Below, in pieces: positions 53,724-62,451 of a stretch of 64,000 nucleotides of DNA; within the stretch, counting starts at the first letter, position 1; every line of letters begins with the position of its first letter. Location of the stretch: positions 434,001 to 498,000 of the forward strand of contig JAWKWB010000003.1 in NCBI GenBank assembly GCA_041397775.1. Reading direction: 5' to 3'. Below the pieces are notes generated by a model. The model did no database searches and was not told the origin of the DNA. It was given only the letters and a program-made list of their open reading frames with translations. The DNA is from Ga0077555 sp041397775 (GTDB lineage Bacteria; Pseudomonadota; Alphaproteobacteria; Rhizobiales; Hyphomicrobiaceae). A program made the position numbers and the translations under genes.

Positions 53724-54412
53724 CGCCCGTCGACGGCGAGCGCATAGCCCGCCCCGCGCACGGTCCGGATCGGGTCGGGCTCGTTGCCGCGAACCATCGA
53801 TTTGCGCAGCCGGCCGATATGCACGTCGATGGTGCGCTCGTCGATCTCAGCCGTCGTTCCCCATACCCGGTCTATGAGTTGGTTGCGCGACAGGACACGC
53901 CCGCCGCTCTCCAGCAGCACTTCGAGCAGCCGGTACTCCGTCGGTCCCAGGTGAATCTCGCGCGTGCCCCGCGTGACGCGATGCGCCTGCCGGTCGAGCG
54001 ACACGTCGCCGCCCGTCAGCACGTCCTTCACCCGCTCGGGTGATGCGCGCCTGAGCAGGGCCTTCACGCGCGCCAGTAGTTCGGGCACCGAGAAGGGCTT
54101 CACCATGTAGTCGTCCGCGCCCGTCGAAAGCCCTCGGATGCGGTCGGTCTCCTCGCCGCGCGCGGTCAGCATCAGGATGGGCATGTTCGACAGAGCATTG
54201 CCGCGCCGAAGCTTCCCGCACAACTCGATACCGGACATGTCCGGCAGCATCCAGTCGAGGATGACGAGATCGAAGAGATCTTCCGCAAGCAGCAGCTCGC
54301 CGTCTTCCGCCGAATGGGCCGTCGCCACGCCGTAGCCTGCGGCTTGCAGGTTGTATTCCAGCAGCGTGACGATGGCGACGTCGTCCTCGATGATCAGTAT
54401 TTTCGCGGGCAT
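53714..54412 (-). CDS. phoB: Phosphate regulon response regulator PhoB
   Basis: 232 residues. Receiver domain: acidic pair in IIEDDVAIV, phosphoacceptor Asp53 in ILDWMLPDMSG, Thr in LMLTARG, Lys in YMVKPFS. The winged-helix domain (about 130-228) has LGPTEYRLLEVLLES, RNQLIDRVWG, and the recognition helix ERTIDVHIGRLRKSM with VRGAGYAL. Activates Pho-box promoters when phosphorylated by PhoR. It follows phoU by 34 bases. Confidence 0.95.
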   Translation of the reverse strand: MPAKILIIEDDVAIVTLLEYNLQAAGYGVATAHSAEDGELLLAEDLFDLVILDWMLPDMSGIELCGKLRRGNALSNMPILMLTARGEETDRIRGLSTGADDYMVKPFSVPELLARVKALLRRASPERVKDVLTGGDVSLDRQAHRVTRGTREIHLGPTEYRLLEVLLESGGRVLSRNQLIDRVWGTTAEIDERTIDVHIGRLRKSMVRGNEPDPIRTVRGAGYALAVDGRQD

Positions 54413-54446
54413 TCTCTGCCGGCTCCGTGTCTGCGCGCTGAGGCGG

Positions 54447-55157
54447 TCAAGGCTGGTTGACGACCAGCGTGCTGGTATCGTCGCCCTTGGGGCGGTCGTC
54501 GGTCAGAGCGCTGCCGGTCACCAGGAAGTGCACGTCTTCTGCGATGTTCGTCGTGTGATCGCCGATGCGCTCGATGTTCTTGGCGGCGAACAGCAGATGG
54601 ATGCACAGCCCGATGTTGCGCGGGTCTTCCATCATGTAGGTCAACAGCTCGCGGAACACCGAATTGTACAGCGCGTCGAGGCCGGCATCGTCGAGCCAGA
54701 CCTTGCGCGCCTTTTCCGCGTCGCGCGTGCCATAGGCATCGAGCACGTCCTTGAGCTGCCGCATGGCGAGTTCGTGCATGTGCCTGAGGCCGTTCATCAG
54801 CGGCTTGGGATGCGTCTCGCTCGAGATCGCCAGCGCGCGCTTGGCGATGTTCTTGGACAGGTCGCCGATCCGTTCCAGATCGCCTGCGATCCGCAACACG
54901 GTCATGATGTGCCGCAGGTCGTTGGCCATCGGCTGGCGCCGGGCGATCATGGTGACGGCCCGTTCCTGTACCTGCCGCTCGATCAGGTCGATCGCGCGAT
55001 CGCTCTCGATGGCACGCCCGGCGAGCTTGGGGTCGCGTTGCATCACGGCTTCGAAGGACTCGGCCAACAGCTTTTCTGCCAGCCCGCCGATCTGCGCCGT
55101 CATGCGATCGAGCTCGGAGAACTCCGCGTCGTACGATTTGACGATGTGTCCGCTCAT
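54447..55157 (-). CDS. phoU: PhoU, negative regulator of Pst/PhoR signalling
   Basis: 236 residues, two PhoU repeats of three helices. Metal-binding-type E/D-xxx-D patterns are in LRIAGDLERIGDLSKNIAKRA and AAKNIERIGDHTTNIAEDV. PhoU links the Pst transporter state to PhoR. ATG 55157 has AGGAGA at the right distance. Ten bases after pstB. Confidence 0.95.
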   Translation of the reverse strand: MSGHIVKSYDAEFSELDRMTAQIGGLAEKLLAESFEAVMQRDPKLAGRAIESDRAIDLIERQVQERAVTMIARRQPMANDLRHIMTVLRIAGDLERIGDLSKNIAKRALAISSETHPKPLMNGLRHMHELAMRQLKDVLDAYGTRDAEKARKVWLDDAGLDALYNSVFRELLTYMMEDPRNIGLCIHLLFAAKNIERIGDHTTNIAEDVHFLVTGSALTDDRPKGDDTSTLVVNQP

Positions 55158-55167
55158 GGCAATCTCC

Positions 55168-56001
55168 TCAGCCGAACCGGCCCGTGATGTAGTCTTGCGT
55201 GCGCTTGTCCCGCGGGTTGGTGAAGATGTCGGATGTCGCACCGAACTCCACCAGCTCACCCAGGTACATGAAGGCGGTGTAGTCGGACACGCGCGCGGCC
55301 TGCTGCATGTTGTGCGTCACGATGGCGATGGTGAAGTCGTGCTTCAGTTCGTCGATCAGCTCTTCGATCTTGGCCGTCGAGATCGGGTCGAGCGCCGAAG
55401 TTGGTTCGTCCAGCAGGATGACTTCGGGACGGATGGCGACTGTGCGCGCAATGCACAGCCGCTGCTGCTGGCCACCCGACAGGCTGAGGCCGGAGGCCTG
55501 CAGCTTGTCCTTCACCTCGTCCCACAGGGCCGCCTTCTGCAGGGCCCACGCCACGCGCTGATCGAGGTCCGGCTTGCTCAGCTTTTCGTAGAGCCGGATG
55601 CCGAACGCGATGTTCTCGTAGATCGTCATCGGAAACGGCGTCGGCTTCTGGAACACCATGCCGATGCGCGACCGCAGCAGGTTCACGTCGATCTTCGGCG
55701 CCAGGATATCCTCGCCATCCAGTAGCACCTGACCTTCAGCGCGCTGGTTGGGATAGAGATTGTACATGCGGTTGAGAACGCGCAGCAGCGTCGACTTTCC
55801 GCAGCCCGACGGGCCGATGAAGGCCGTGACCTTGCAGTCGTAGAGCGGCATCGACACGCTCTTGAGCGCCTTCGACGAACCGGTCCCATAGTAGAAGTCG
55901 AGGTTGCGGATCGAGACCCGTTCCTTCAGGTCCTGGAGCGTTTCGTTCGAACCCATCGCTTCCGCGGCGACCTGGATCGGCTTGGACATTTCTTTCTGCA
56001 T
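55168..56001 (-). CDS. pstB: Phosphate ABC transporter ATP-binding protein PstB
   Basis: 277 residues. Walker A GPSGCGKST, Q-loop MVFQKPTPFPM, signature LSGGQQQR, Walker B VILLDEPTSALD. The N-terminal ~20 residues before VSIRNLDFYYG are longer than in E. coli. ATG 56001 lies five bases after the pstA stop; ATG 55989 would be an alternative four codons later. Confidence 0.95.
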   Translation of the reverse strand: MQKEMSKPIQVAAEAMGSNETLQDLKERVSIRNLDFYYGTGSSKALKSVSMPLYDCKVTAFIGPSGCGKSTLLRVLNRMYNLYPNQRAEGQVLLDGEDILAPKIDVNLLRSRIGMVFQKPTPFPMTIYENIAFGIRLYEKLSKPDLDQRVAWALQKAALWDEVKDKLQASGLSLSGGQQQRLCIARTVAIRPEVILLDEPTSALDPISTAKIEELIDELKHDFTIAIVTHNMQQAARVSDYTAFMYLGELVEFGATSDIFTNPRDKRTQDYITGRFG

Positions 56002-56006
56002 GACTG

Positions 56007-56858
56007 TCACTTTCCCGCCTTCCCTGAGCCGAGGACGCGCGCCGCGATGCTGAGCGCCAGTACGGCTGCCGTGATCAACAGCGCGCCCGTCCAGGCAAGC
56101 CGTTGCCATTCGGCATAGGGACTGAGCGCGAACTGGAAGATGACCGCCGGCAGGCTGGCCATCGGTTGACTGAGATCGGCGCTGAAGAACTGGTTGTTGA
56201 GCGCGGTGAAGAGCAGCGGCGCCGTTTCGCCCGAGATCCGCGCAACGGCGAGCAGGATGCCGGTGGTGATGCCGGCCTTCGCCGCCTTGTACGTGACGCT
56301 GCGTACCACGAGGTAGCGCGGAAAGCCCATGGCCGAAGCCGCTTCGCGCATCTGGTCGGGCACCAGCAGGAGCATGTTCTCCGTCGTGCGCACCACGATC
56401 GGGATCACGAGGATCGACAGCGCCACGGCGCCGGCGATCCCGGAGAAATGCCCCATCGGCCGCACCATCAGCTCGTAGACGAACAGCCCCAGCACGATCG
56501 AGGGCGCGCTGAGCAGGATGTCGTTGATGAAGCGCACGACCGTGGTGAGCCGGGTATGCCGCCCGTACTCCGCCATGTAGGTGCCGGCCAGAATGCCGAT
56601 GGGCGTGCCGATCAGCGTGCCGAGCACCGTCTGGATCAGCGAGCCCACGATGGCGTTGCGCAGGCCGCCATCGCTGCCCGGCGGCGGCGTATCCGCCAGG
56701 AACACCTGCGCGGACAATCCCGAAAAGCCCTTGATGACCAGCGTCGACAGGATGACGGCAAGGACGGTCAATCCGAGCGCGGCCGAAGCCCAGCACAGCG
56801 CCATGGTGATGCTGCTGCGGCGGCGACGCGACGTGTAGCGAGCGACGTTGAGGCTCAT
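56007..56858 (-). CDS. pstA: Phosphate ABC transporter permease PstA
   Basis: 283 residues with six transmembrane helices. EAA-type loop: VPDQMREAASAMGFPRYLVVRSVTYKAAKAGI. LADTPPPGSDGGLRNAIVGSL is the conserved first periplasmic region. Follows pstC by one base, so they are coupled. Confidence 0.94.
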   Translation of the reverse strand: MSLNVARYTSRRRRSSITMALCWASAALGLTVLAVILSTLVIKGFSGLSAQVFLADTPPPGSDGGLRNAIVGSLIQTVLGTLIGTPIGILAGTYMAEYGRHTRLTTVVRFINDILLSAPSIVLGLFVYELMVRPMGHFSGIAGAVALSILVIPIVVRTTENMLLLVPDQMREAASAMGFPRYLVVRSVTYKAAKAGITTGILLAVARISGETAPLLFTALNNQFFSADLSQPMASLPAVIFQFALSPYAEWQRLAWTGALLITAAVLALSIAARVLGSGKAGK

Positions 56859-56859
56859 G

Positions 56860-57855
56860 TCATTTGCCCGCGGCTTGGTCGAGGCGCATCAGCATCAGCC
56901 GTGCGAGTCCCAGGACGATGAAGGTGATGACGAACAGGATGAGCCCGAGGGCGATCAGCGCCGAGGGATAGAGATCGCCGATCGCCTCCGTGAACTCGTT
57001 CGCGATGGTTGCCGAGATCGTCGTGCCCGGTGCCAGGATCGAGGCCGAGATGCGATGCGCATTGCCGATCACGAACGTCACCGCCATCGTCTCGCCCAGG
57101 GCGCGCCCCAGTCCCAGCATGACGCCGCCGAGCAGGCCGACGCGCGTGTAGGGGATGATGATGCGGCGCACGACCTCCCACGTCGTGCAGCCGATCCCGT
57201 AGGCGCTCTCCTTGAGCATCGGCGGCACCGTTTCGAAGACGTCGCGGCTCACGGCGGTGATGAATGGCAAGACCATGATCGCCAGGATGAGACTGGCTGT
57301 CAGCATGCCGATGCCGTAGGGCGGGCCTGCAAAGAGCGTCGACAGCACGGGCACGTTCTCGAATGCGGCGATCAAGGCGGGCTGCACGTGCTGCTGCAGG
57401 AAGGGCGCGAAGATGAACAGGCCCCAGATGCCGTAGATGATGCTGGGGATGCCGGCCAGCAGCTCGATGGCGATGCCGATCGGCCGGCGGACGGAGGGCG
57501 GGCAAAGCTCGGTCAGGAAGATGGCGATGCCCAGTCCGATCGGAACCGCGATCGCCATGGCGATGACGGCGGTGACGACCGTCCCGTAGATGGGCGCCAG
57601 CGCGCCGAATTTCTCGGTGACGGGGTTCCAGGCCTCGCTGAAGAAGAAGCCGAAACCGAAGGTGGAGAATGCGGGCCAGGCACCATGGAACAGCGAAACG
57701 ACGATCGCATTCAAAACCGCCAGTACGCCGACGGCGGCGGCCTTGGTGAGGATCGCGAAGGCGTAATCGCTGCGGCCCAGGCCACGCAGGAGGTGGGCGC
57801 GGGCCGCCCGGTCGACGTCCTCGTGGATCATTGGCTTCGAGACCTCGACGGTCAT
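56860..57855 (-). CDS. pstC: Phosphate ABC transporter permease PstC
   Basis: 331 residues with six main transmembrane helices and a long N-terminal segment. FGFGFFFSEAWNPVTEKFGALAPIYGT and GIAIELLAGIPSIIYGIWGLF are family landmarks. The EAA loop is PPMLKESAYGIGCTTWEVVRRII. pstS lies 156 bases upstream, with a hairpin in between. Confidence 0.94.
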   Translation of the reverse strand: MTVEVSKPMIHEDVDRAARAHLLRGLGRSDYAFAILTKAAAVGVLAVLNAIVVSLFHGAWPAFSTFGFGFFFSEAWNPVTEKFGALAPIYGTVVTAVIAMAIAVPIGLGIAIFLTELCPPSVRRPIGIAIELLAGIPSIIYGIWGLFIFAPFLQQHVQPALIAAFENVPVLSTLFAGPPYGIGMLTASLILAIMVLPFITAVSRDVFETVPPMLKESAYGIGCTTWEVVRRIIIPYTRVGLLGGVMLGLGRALGETMAVTFVIGNAHRISASILAPGTTISATIANEFTEAIGDLYPSALIALGLILFVITFIVLGLARLMLMRLDQAAGK

Positions 57856-57967
57856 GGCGATATCAGCCTATGCGAAGTGTGACGGAGGTGCGCTGCGCGC
57901 GCCTGCTCCCAAAACTAACGCGGTCGATGGAGCCGACCAAGTGGATCGGACATCGACCGCCTCGGGC

Positions 57968-58003
57968 CGGGATGCGAGGGCTTGCCTCGCCATCCCGATC
58001 CGG
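57968..58003 (-). other. Intercistronic hairpin between pstS and pstC
   Basis: CCGGGAT-GCGAGG on the left pairs with CCTCGC-C-ATCCCG-AT-CCGG on the right (about 57968-57980 and 57985-58003), with small bulges. No U-tract. Such hairpins often protect the 3' end of a binding-protein message, giving more PstS than permease. Confidence 0.45.
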
Positions 58004-58011
58004 TTTTCCGC

Positions 58012-59055
58012 TCACCACACGGCCTTGCCGTCCGGCCCCGTGATTTCCTTCCACTTCTGCTCGACCTGCTTCACCACGTTGGCGGGCATCGGCACGTAGT
58101 CGAGTTCGCTGGCCATCTTGCCGCCGTTGGCGTAGGACCACTGGAAGAACTTCAGGGCGTCCTTGGCGGCCGCGGCGTCCTTCACCTTCTTCGGCATCAG
58201 GATGAAGGTGGAAGCCGAGATCGGCCAGGAAGCATCGCCGGGCTGGTCGGTGATGATCAGGAAGAAGCCGGCAGCCTTGGCCCAGTCGGCGTTGGCGGCC
58301 GCGGCCTGCACCGAGGCGCCGTCGGCGACGACCGTCTTGCCGGCCTTGTTGATCATCTTGGTCTGCGTCAGCTTGTTCTGCTTGGCGTAGGCCGTCTCGA
58401 CGTAGCCGATCGCGTTCTTGGTCTGCTGGACGTTGTTGGCCACGCCCTCGTTGCCCTTGGCGCCGATGCCCACCGGCCACTGCACCGAGGTCGACTCACC
58501 CACCTTGGACTTCCAGTCGGCGCTGACCTTCGACAGGTAGTTGGTGAAGTTGAAGGTCGTGCCCGATCCGTCCGAGCGATGCACGACGGCGATCGCGGCC
58601 GACGGCAGTTTGGCGTTGGGGTTCAGCGTCTTGATCGCGTCGTCGTCCCACTTCTTGATGTCGCCGAGGAAGATCTTGGCGAGCGTCGTGCCGTCGAGAA
58701 CCAGTTCGTTGCTCTTGATGCCGTCGATATTGACGACCGGCACAATGCCGCCCATCACCATCGGCCACTGCATGAGATCGCCGCCCTTGGCGAGTTCGGC
58801 CGTCTTCAGCGGCTTGTCGGAAGCGCCGAAGGTCACGGTACGGGCCGTGATCTGCTTGATGCCGCCGCCCGAGCCGATCGACTGGTAGTTGAGGCCGATG
58901 CCCGTCGCCTTCTTATAGGCGTCCGCCCACTTCGTGTAGATGGGGTAGGGGAAGGACGCGCCAGCGCCCGAGATGTCCGCGGCCTTGGATGGCGTTACAG
59001 CGATCGTAGCGACAACGGCGAATGCCGAAGCGACGGCTGTGAGCTTGGATTTCAC
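58012..59055 (-). CDS. pstS: Periplasmic phosphate-binding protein PstS
   Basis: 347 residues. The signal peptide (about 1-23) ends with PSKAADISGAG. Phosphate-contacting loops: GAGASFPYPIY, IGSGGGIKQI, FGASDKPL, and VVHRSDGSGTTFNFTNYL. GTG 59055 is preferred over an in-frame GTG at 59082: AAGGAGA lies seven bases before it and the signal peptide begins there. A candidate Pho box lies about 122 bases upstream. Confidence 0.95.
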   Translation of the reverse strand: MKSKLTAVASAFAVVATIAVTPSKAADISGAGASFPYPIYTKWADAYKKATGIGLNYQSIGSGGGIKQITARTVTFGASDKPLKTAELAKGGDLMQWPMVMGGIVPVVNIDGIKSNELVLDGTTLAKIFLGDIKKWDDDAIKTLNPNAKLPSAAIAVVHRSDGSGTTFNFTNYLSKVSADWKSKVGESTSVQWPVGIGAKGNEGVANNVQQTKNAIGYVETAYAKQNKLTQTKMINKAGKTVVADGASVQAAAANADWAKAAGFFLIITDQPGDASWPISASTFILMPKKVKDAAAAKDALKFFQWSYANGGKMASELDYVPMPANVVKQVEQKWKEITGPDGKAVW

Positions 59056-59176
59056 AATCGGTCTCCTTGAGAGGAGTGACACGGGGTCGGTGCGCGTTCA
59101 CGTCCGCTGCGATCCGCCCGGGCCGTGCGCCCTGTGCGCCGGCAGCCTCCTTCTAGGCGTCTTGTGCTATCCTTTT

Positions 59177-59194
59177 ATGACAATTCAATGCATT
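59177..59194 (-). promoter_or_regulatory. Candidate Pho box upstream of pstS
   Basis: On the minus strand AATGCAT-TGAA-TTGTCAT, in an AT-rich stretch between phoR and pstS. The second half matches CTGTCAT at 6 of 7 positions; the first only at 3 of 7. Its position before pstS supports it. Confidence 0.4.
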
Positions 59195-59226
59195 GAAAAT
59201 AAAAGAAAAATACTTTCGTGTCGCCG

Positions 59227-60555
59227 TCACTTCGCGCCGGGGGACGCGATCCTGGCTGCAGCGGGCGTGAGAGGCAGGAACATCGTGAACTGCGAGCCCT
59301 CGCCGGGCGTCGACGTGATACGCAGCTCGCCTTGATGGCGGTTGACGATGTGCTTGACGATGGCGAGGCCCAGGCCCGTGCCGCCGCGCTCGCGACTGTC
59401 CTTGGCGTTGACGCGATAGAACCGCTCCGTGAGGCGCGGCAGGTGTTGGGGGGCGATGCCGATGCCGTTGTCGCTGACCGTGACGGCGGCCCGCCCACCC
59501 GCGCTGTCGAGGCTGAGTGAAACCCAGCCGCCGCGACGATTGTACTTGATCGCGTTCTGCACGAGGTTCTGCAAGACTTGCAGGATCTCGTCGCGGTCGC
59601 CGGTCACGACGACGGCGCCGGCCGGCGGCAGGTCGGTGCGCAAGGCGATCCCGGCGCTTTCCGCGACAGGCGTCACGAGCCGCACGGCCTCTCGCGCCGC
59701 CTCGCCGAGGTCCACCTGGTCGCGTGGCGGCAGGTGCTGGCGCATCTCCACGCGGCTCAGCGACAGCAGATCGTCGATCAGCCGCGCCATGCGTGTCGCC
59801 TGCTGCTGCATGATGTCGAGGAAGCGCTCGCGCGCCGCCGCATCGTCCTTGGCGGCGCCCTGCAACGTCTCGATGAACCCCATCAGCGAGGCCAGGGGCG
59901 TGCGCAATTCGTGACTGGCGTTGGCGACGAAATCGGCGCGCATGCGTGTCAGTTGATCCTGCTCGGTGAGGTCGCGCAGCACCACGAACATCGATCCGGA
60001 CGCGCGCGCTTGTGCGTTCGGCTGAAACGGAATGACGGCGCACGCGAAGTGCCGCTCCACCGGCACGCCCATGCGCGCGCTGCAGTTTTGCGGCAAGCCG
60101 CTGGCGCGCGCCGTATCGATCGCCGTCAACAGTTCGGGAATGCGCACGGCCGCGGTGACATGATGCCCGAGCAATCCGGGGAAGATCGCGCGCGCACTGA
60201 CGCTGGCGCCGACCGCCGTGCCGGCGCTATCGAGCAGGAGCACGGCATCGCCCAGCCCTTCAAGCAGGGCCTCGGTCAGCGATCGCGCGCCACCCGCGCC
60301 GGCTGCCCGGTCGTCGCGCTGGCGCTGCGCCGGTGAGAGGGTACCCGCGTCGTTGTCGCGCGTCGGCCAGAGTGCGGCCCATCCGGCATAGGCCGCCAGC
60401 GCCGCCGTGCCCTCGGCCCAATGCAGTCCGCCGGCGATCACGAGCAGGGCGAACAGGACGGCTGCCGCTGCAAGGCTGTCGGCGCGATGCCCGAGCCTCG
60501 CTTTTACGTCCGCGATTGTTCTGGCGATGGACATCCGCTCTCGCATGATCATCAC
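59227..60555 (-). CDS. phoR: Phosphate regulon sensor histidine kinase PhoR
   Basis: 442 residues. Two N-terminal transmembrane helices (about 28-64) without a large periplasmic domain. A PAS-like region (about 92-200). DHp with FVANASHELRTPLASLMGF, phosphorylated His215. ATPase: N-box LQNLVQNAIKYN, G1 SDNGIGI, G2 GGTGLGLAIVKH. Phosphorylates PhoB under low phosphate. Upstream of pstS on the same strand, with 171 bases between. ATGs at residues 2, 4 and 8 are alternative starts. Confidence 0.94.
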   Translation of the reverse strand: MMIMRERMSIARTIADVKARLGHRADSLAAAAVLFALLVIAGGLHWAEGTAALAAYAGWAALWPTRDNDAGTLSPAQRQRDDRAAGAGGARSLTEALLEGLGDAVLLLDSAGTAVGASVSARAIFPGLLGHHVTAAVRIPELLTAIDTARASGLPQNCSARMGVPVERHFACAVIPFQPNAQARASGSMFVVLRDLTEQDQLTRMRADFVANASHELRTPLASLMGFIETLQGAAKDDAAARERFLDIMQQQATRMARLIDDLLSLSRVEMRQHLPPRDQVDLGEAAREAVRLVTPVAESAGIALRTDLPPAGAVVVTGDRDEILQVLQNLVQNAIKYNRRGGWVSLSLDSAGGRAAVTVSDNGIGIAPQHLPRLTERFYRVNAKDSRERGGTGLGLAIVKHIVNRHQGELRITSTPGEGSQFTMFLPLTPAAARIASPGAK

Positions 60556-60576
60556 ACGGGCCGCCGGTCTCTCGAT

Positions 60577-60975
60577 TCACTTCCCGCCGGTCGACCGAAT
60601 CGAAATGCGACGAATAACCTGTCCGCTTGTCATATCGACGACAGCGATGCCCGGCCCTTCCGGCCCCTCGAAGTGGACGGCAAGAGAGTTTCCGGATAGA
60701 GCGATGTTCCGCACGCTCGCCCCCTGCGGCAGGGCAACGTCGATCGGTGGTCCCGCCATCGTCGCCACGACGGGAGCAGCCGTGCCATTCTTGGGAGACT
60801 GGTTGAGCAGGTAGACGATGCGGCCGATGACGACGGCGAAGCCGACGAGGAGCAGCGCGCTCATGACGACGACGGAGATCTTGAGCTTGCGAATCTGCTG
60901 CTCGCTGAGAAACGGTGGCTGATCGGCGCTGTCCGCCTGTAGCGATTCCACCTCGTCCTTTTGGCCGTCCGCCAT
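60577..60975 (-). CDS. DUF6476-like small membrane protein
   Basis: 132 residues. A soluble N-terminus (about 1-29), one transmembrane helix (about 33-56, ISVVVMSALLLVGFAVVIGRIVYL), then a short periplasmic beta-domain with DVALPQGASVRNIALSGNSLAVHFEG. Similar proteins are found next to rluD in alphaproteobacteria. Function unknown. It lies 21 bases before phoR and is divergent from rluD. Confidence 0.75.
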   Translation of the reverse strand: MADGQKDEVESLQADSADQPPFLSEQQIRKLKISVVVMSALLLVGFAVVIGRIVYLLNQSPKNGTAAPVVATMAGPPIDVALPQGASVRNIALSGNSLAVHFEGPEGPGIAVVDMTSGQVIRRISIRSTGGK

Positions 60976-61029
60976 CGTGTGGACCTTCTATCCTCTTTGA
61001 CACCTACTACGCGAAGCATCCGGTGACAC

Positions 61030-62061
61030 ATGTCCAGCGAAACGGCAACCAGCCATGACATCGACGTCGGTCCGACCGAGGACCAGATGCGGCTCGACCG
61101 TTTTCTTGCGGGGCGTTTGGAGGAGTTGTCGCGCTCGCGTATCCAGGCCCTCATTCGCGGCGGCGAGGTGACGCTGGCGGCACGACCGGTCTCCAATCCC
61201 GGTGCCAAGGTCAAAGAGGGCGAGACGTATGTCATCCAGATTCCGGCTGCCGTGCCCGCAGAGCCCGAAGCCGAGCATATTCCTCTATCCATCCTTCACG
61301 AGGACGAGCATCTGATCGTCATCGACAAGCCGCCGGGGCTCGTCGTCCATCCCGCCGCCGGCCATGCCACGGGTACGTTGGTGAATGCGCTCATCGCCCA
61401 TTGCGGTGAGAGCCTGTCGGGCATCGGCGGCGTGCGTCGTCCCGGCATCGTGCACCGCCTGGACAAGGATACGAGCGGCATCCTCGTCGTCGCCAAGACG
61501 GATCGCGCACACGCCGGCCTTTCCGAGCAATTCGCCTCCCACGGGCTGGATGGCCGGCTGGAGCGCCGTTACGTCGCGCTCGCCTGGGGGGCGCCGGATC
61601 GCGCACAAGGCACGATCGATGCCGCGCTCACCCGCAGCGCGGCCAATCGCACCAAGATTTCCGTGACCCGCGGCGAAGGTGGCCGCCATGCGGTGACGCA
61701 CTATGCGGTGCAGCGCGTGTGGAGCGGCGATGATCGCAAGCCACAGGTCTCGCGCCTGGAATTGACGCTCGAAACCGGCCGCACGCATCAGATCCGCGTG
61801 CACCTCGCACACATCGGCCACCCCATCCTCGGCGATGCCATCTACGGTGCGGGCTTCAAGGCCAGTATCCGCAAGCTGCCCGACGATGCCGCAGCCGCGC
61901 TGGAAGCCCTGGGCCGGCAAGCGCTACATGCGGGCTATCTGTCGTTCATACATCCCGTCACGCGGCGCAGGCTGAAATTCACCTCGCCCCCGCCGCCCGA
62001 CATGCAGCGCCTCGTCGCGGCCCTCGATCACGGCCTGCACGCGACCAAGCCGGCATTTTGA
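61030..62061 (+). CDS. rluD: RluA-family 23S rRNA pseudouridine synthase
   Basis: 343 residues. The N-terminal S4 RNA-binding domain (about 18-75) has MRLDRFLAGRLEELSRSRIQALI. The catalytic domain has the Asp motif GIVHRLDKDTSGILVVAKT and the later GRTHQIRVHLAHIGHPILGD. It modifies helix 69 uridines if it is RluD, which the size and S4 domain favour over RluA/RluC. Confidence 0.9.
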   Translation: MSSETATSHDIDVGPTEDQMRLDRFLAGRLEELSRSRIQALIRGGEVTLAARPVSNPGAKVKEGETYVIQIPAAVPAEPEAEHIPLSILHEDEHLIVIDKPPGLVVHPAAGHATGTLVNALIAHCGESLSGIGGVRRPGIVHRLDKDTSGILVVAKTDRAHAGLSEQFASHGLDGRLERRYVALAWGAPDRAQGTIDAALTRSAANRTKISVTRGEGGRHAVTHYAVQRVWSGDDRKPQVSRLELTLETGRTHQIRVHLAHIGHPILGDAIYGAGFKASIRKLPDDAAAALEALGRQALHAGYLSFIHPVTRRRLKFTSPPPPDMQRLVAALDHGLHATKPAF

Positions 62062-62071
62062 GGCGATCGCG

Positions 62072-62434
62072 TCACTCGACGATCGCGGCGAAGAGCGCAT
62101 GCAGAGGCGAGTTGCCGGCGAACAGGTCGATGCCCAGCAGAGACTTCAGCAGATAGAGGAAGCACAGCAGTCCGAATGCCACGAAGAAGATGGCACCCGC
62201 GATCGTGGTCGTGATGGTGCGAAGTGGCAGCCTCTGCTGGCCATCGCGCACCAGCCGCGCATCGTCGCGGCGTTCGATGCCCAGTCGCACGTTGAGGAAG
62301 TAGCGCGTATTGCCGGAATCGAAGCCGAAGCGCCATTCGCGGCTCTGGCGCGGAACCGCGCCGTGTTCTCCCGGTGCCTGCATGCGCGGCTGCGGCGGTC
62401 CAACGATGGTATCGGCGTCGAACGAATGGGTCAT
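62072..62434 (-). CDS. Conserved small membrane protein (KS-GIDLF motif family)
   Basis: 120 residues. A soluble N-terminal half with FGFDSGNTRYFLNVRLGIERRDD, then a hydrophobic helix (about 78-100) ending in YLLKSLLGIDLFAGNSPLHALF. It matches the order and C-terminal motif of the protein at 24268-24720, so both belong to one uncharacterised family. It converges with rluD across ten bases. Confidence 0.72.
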   Translation of the reverse strand: MTHSFDADTIVGPPQPRMQAPGEHGAVPRQSREWRFGFDSGNTRYFLNVRLGIERRDDARLVRDGQQRLPLRTITTTIAGAIFFVAFGLLCFLYLLKSLLGIDLFAGNSPLHALFAAIVE

Positions 62435-62451
62435 GGCAATGCCCGGCGTTG

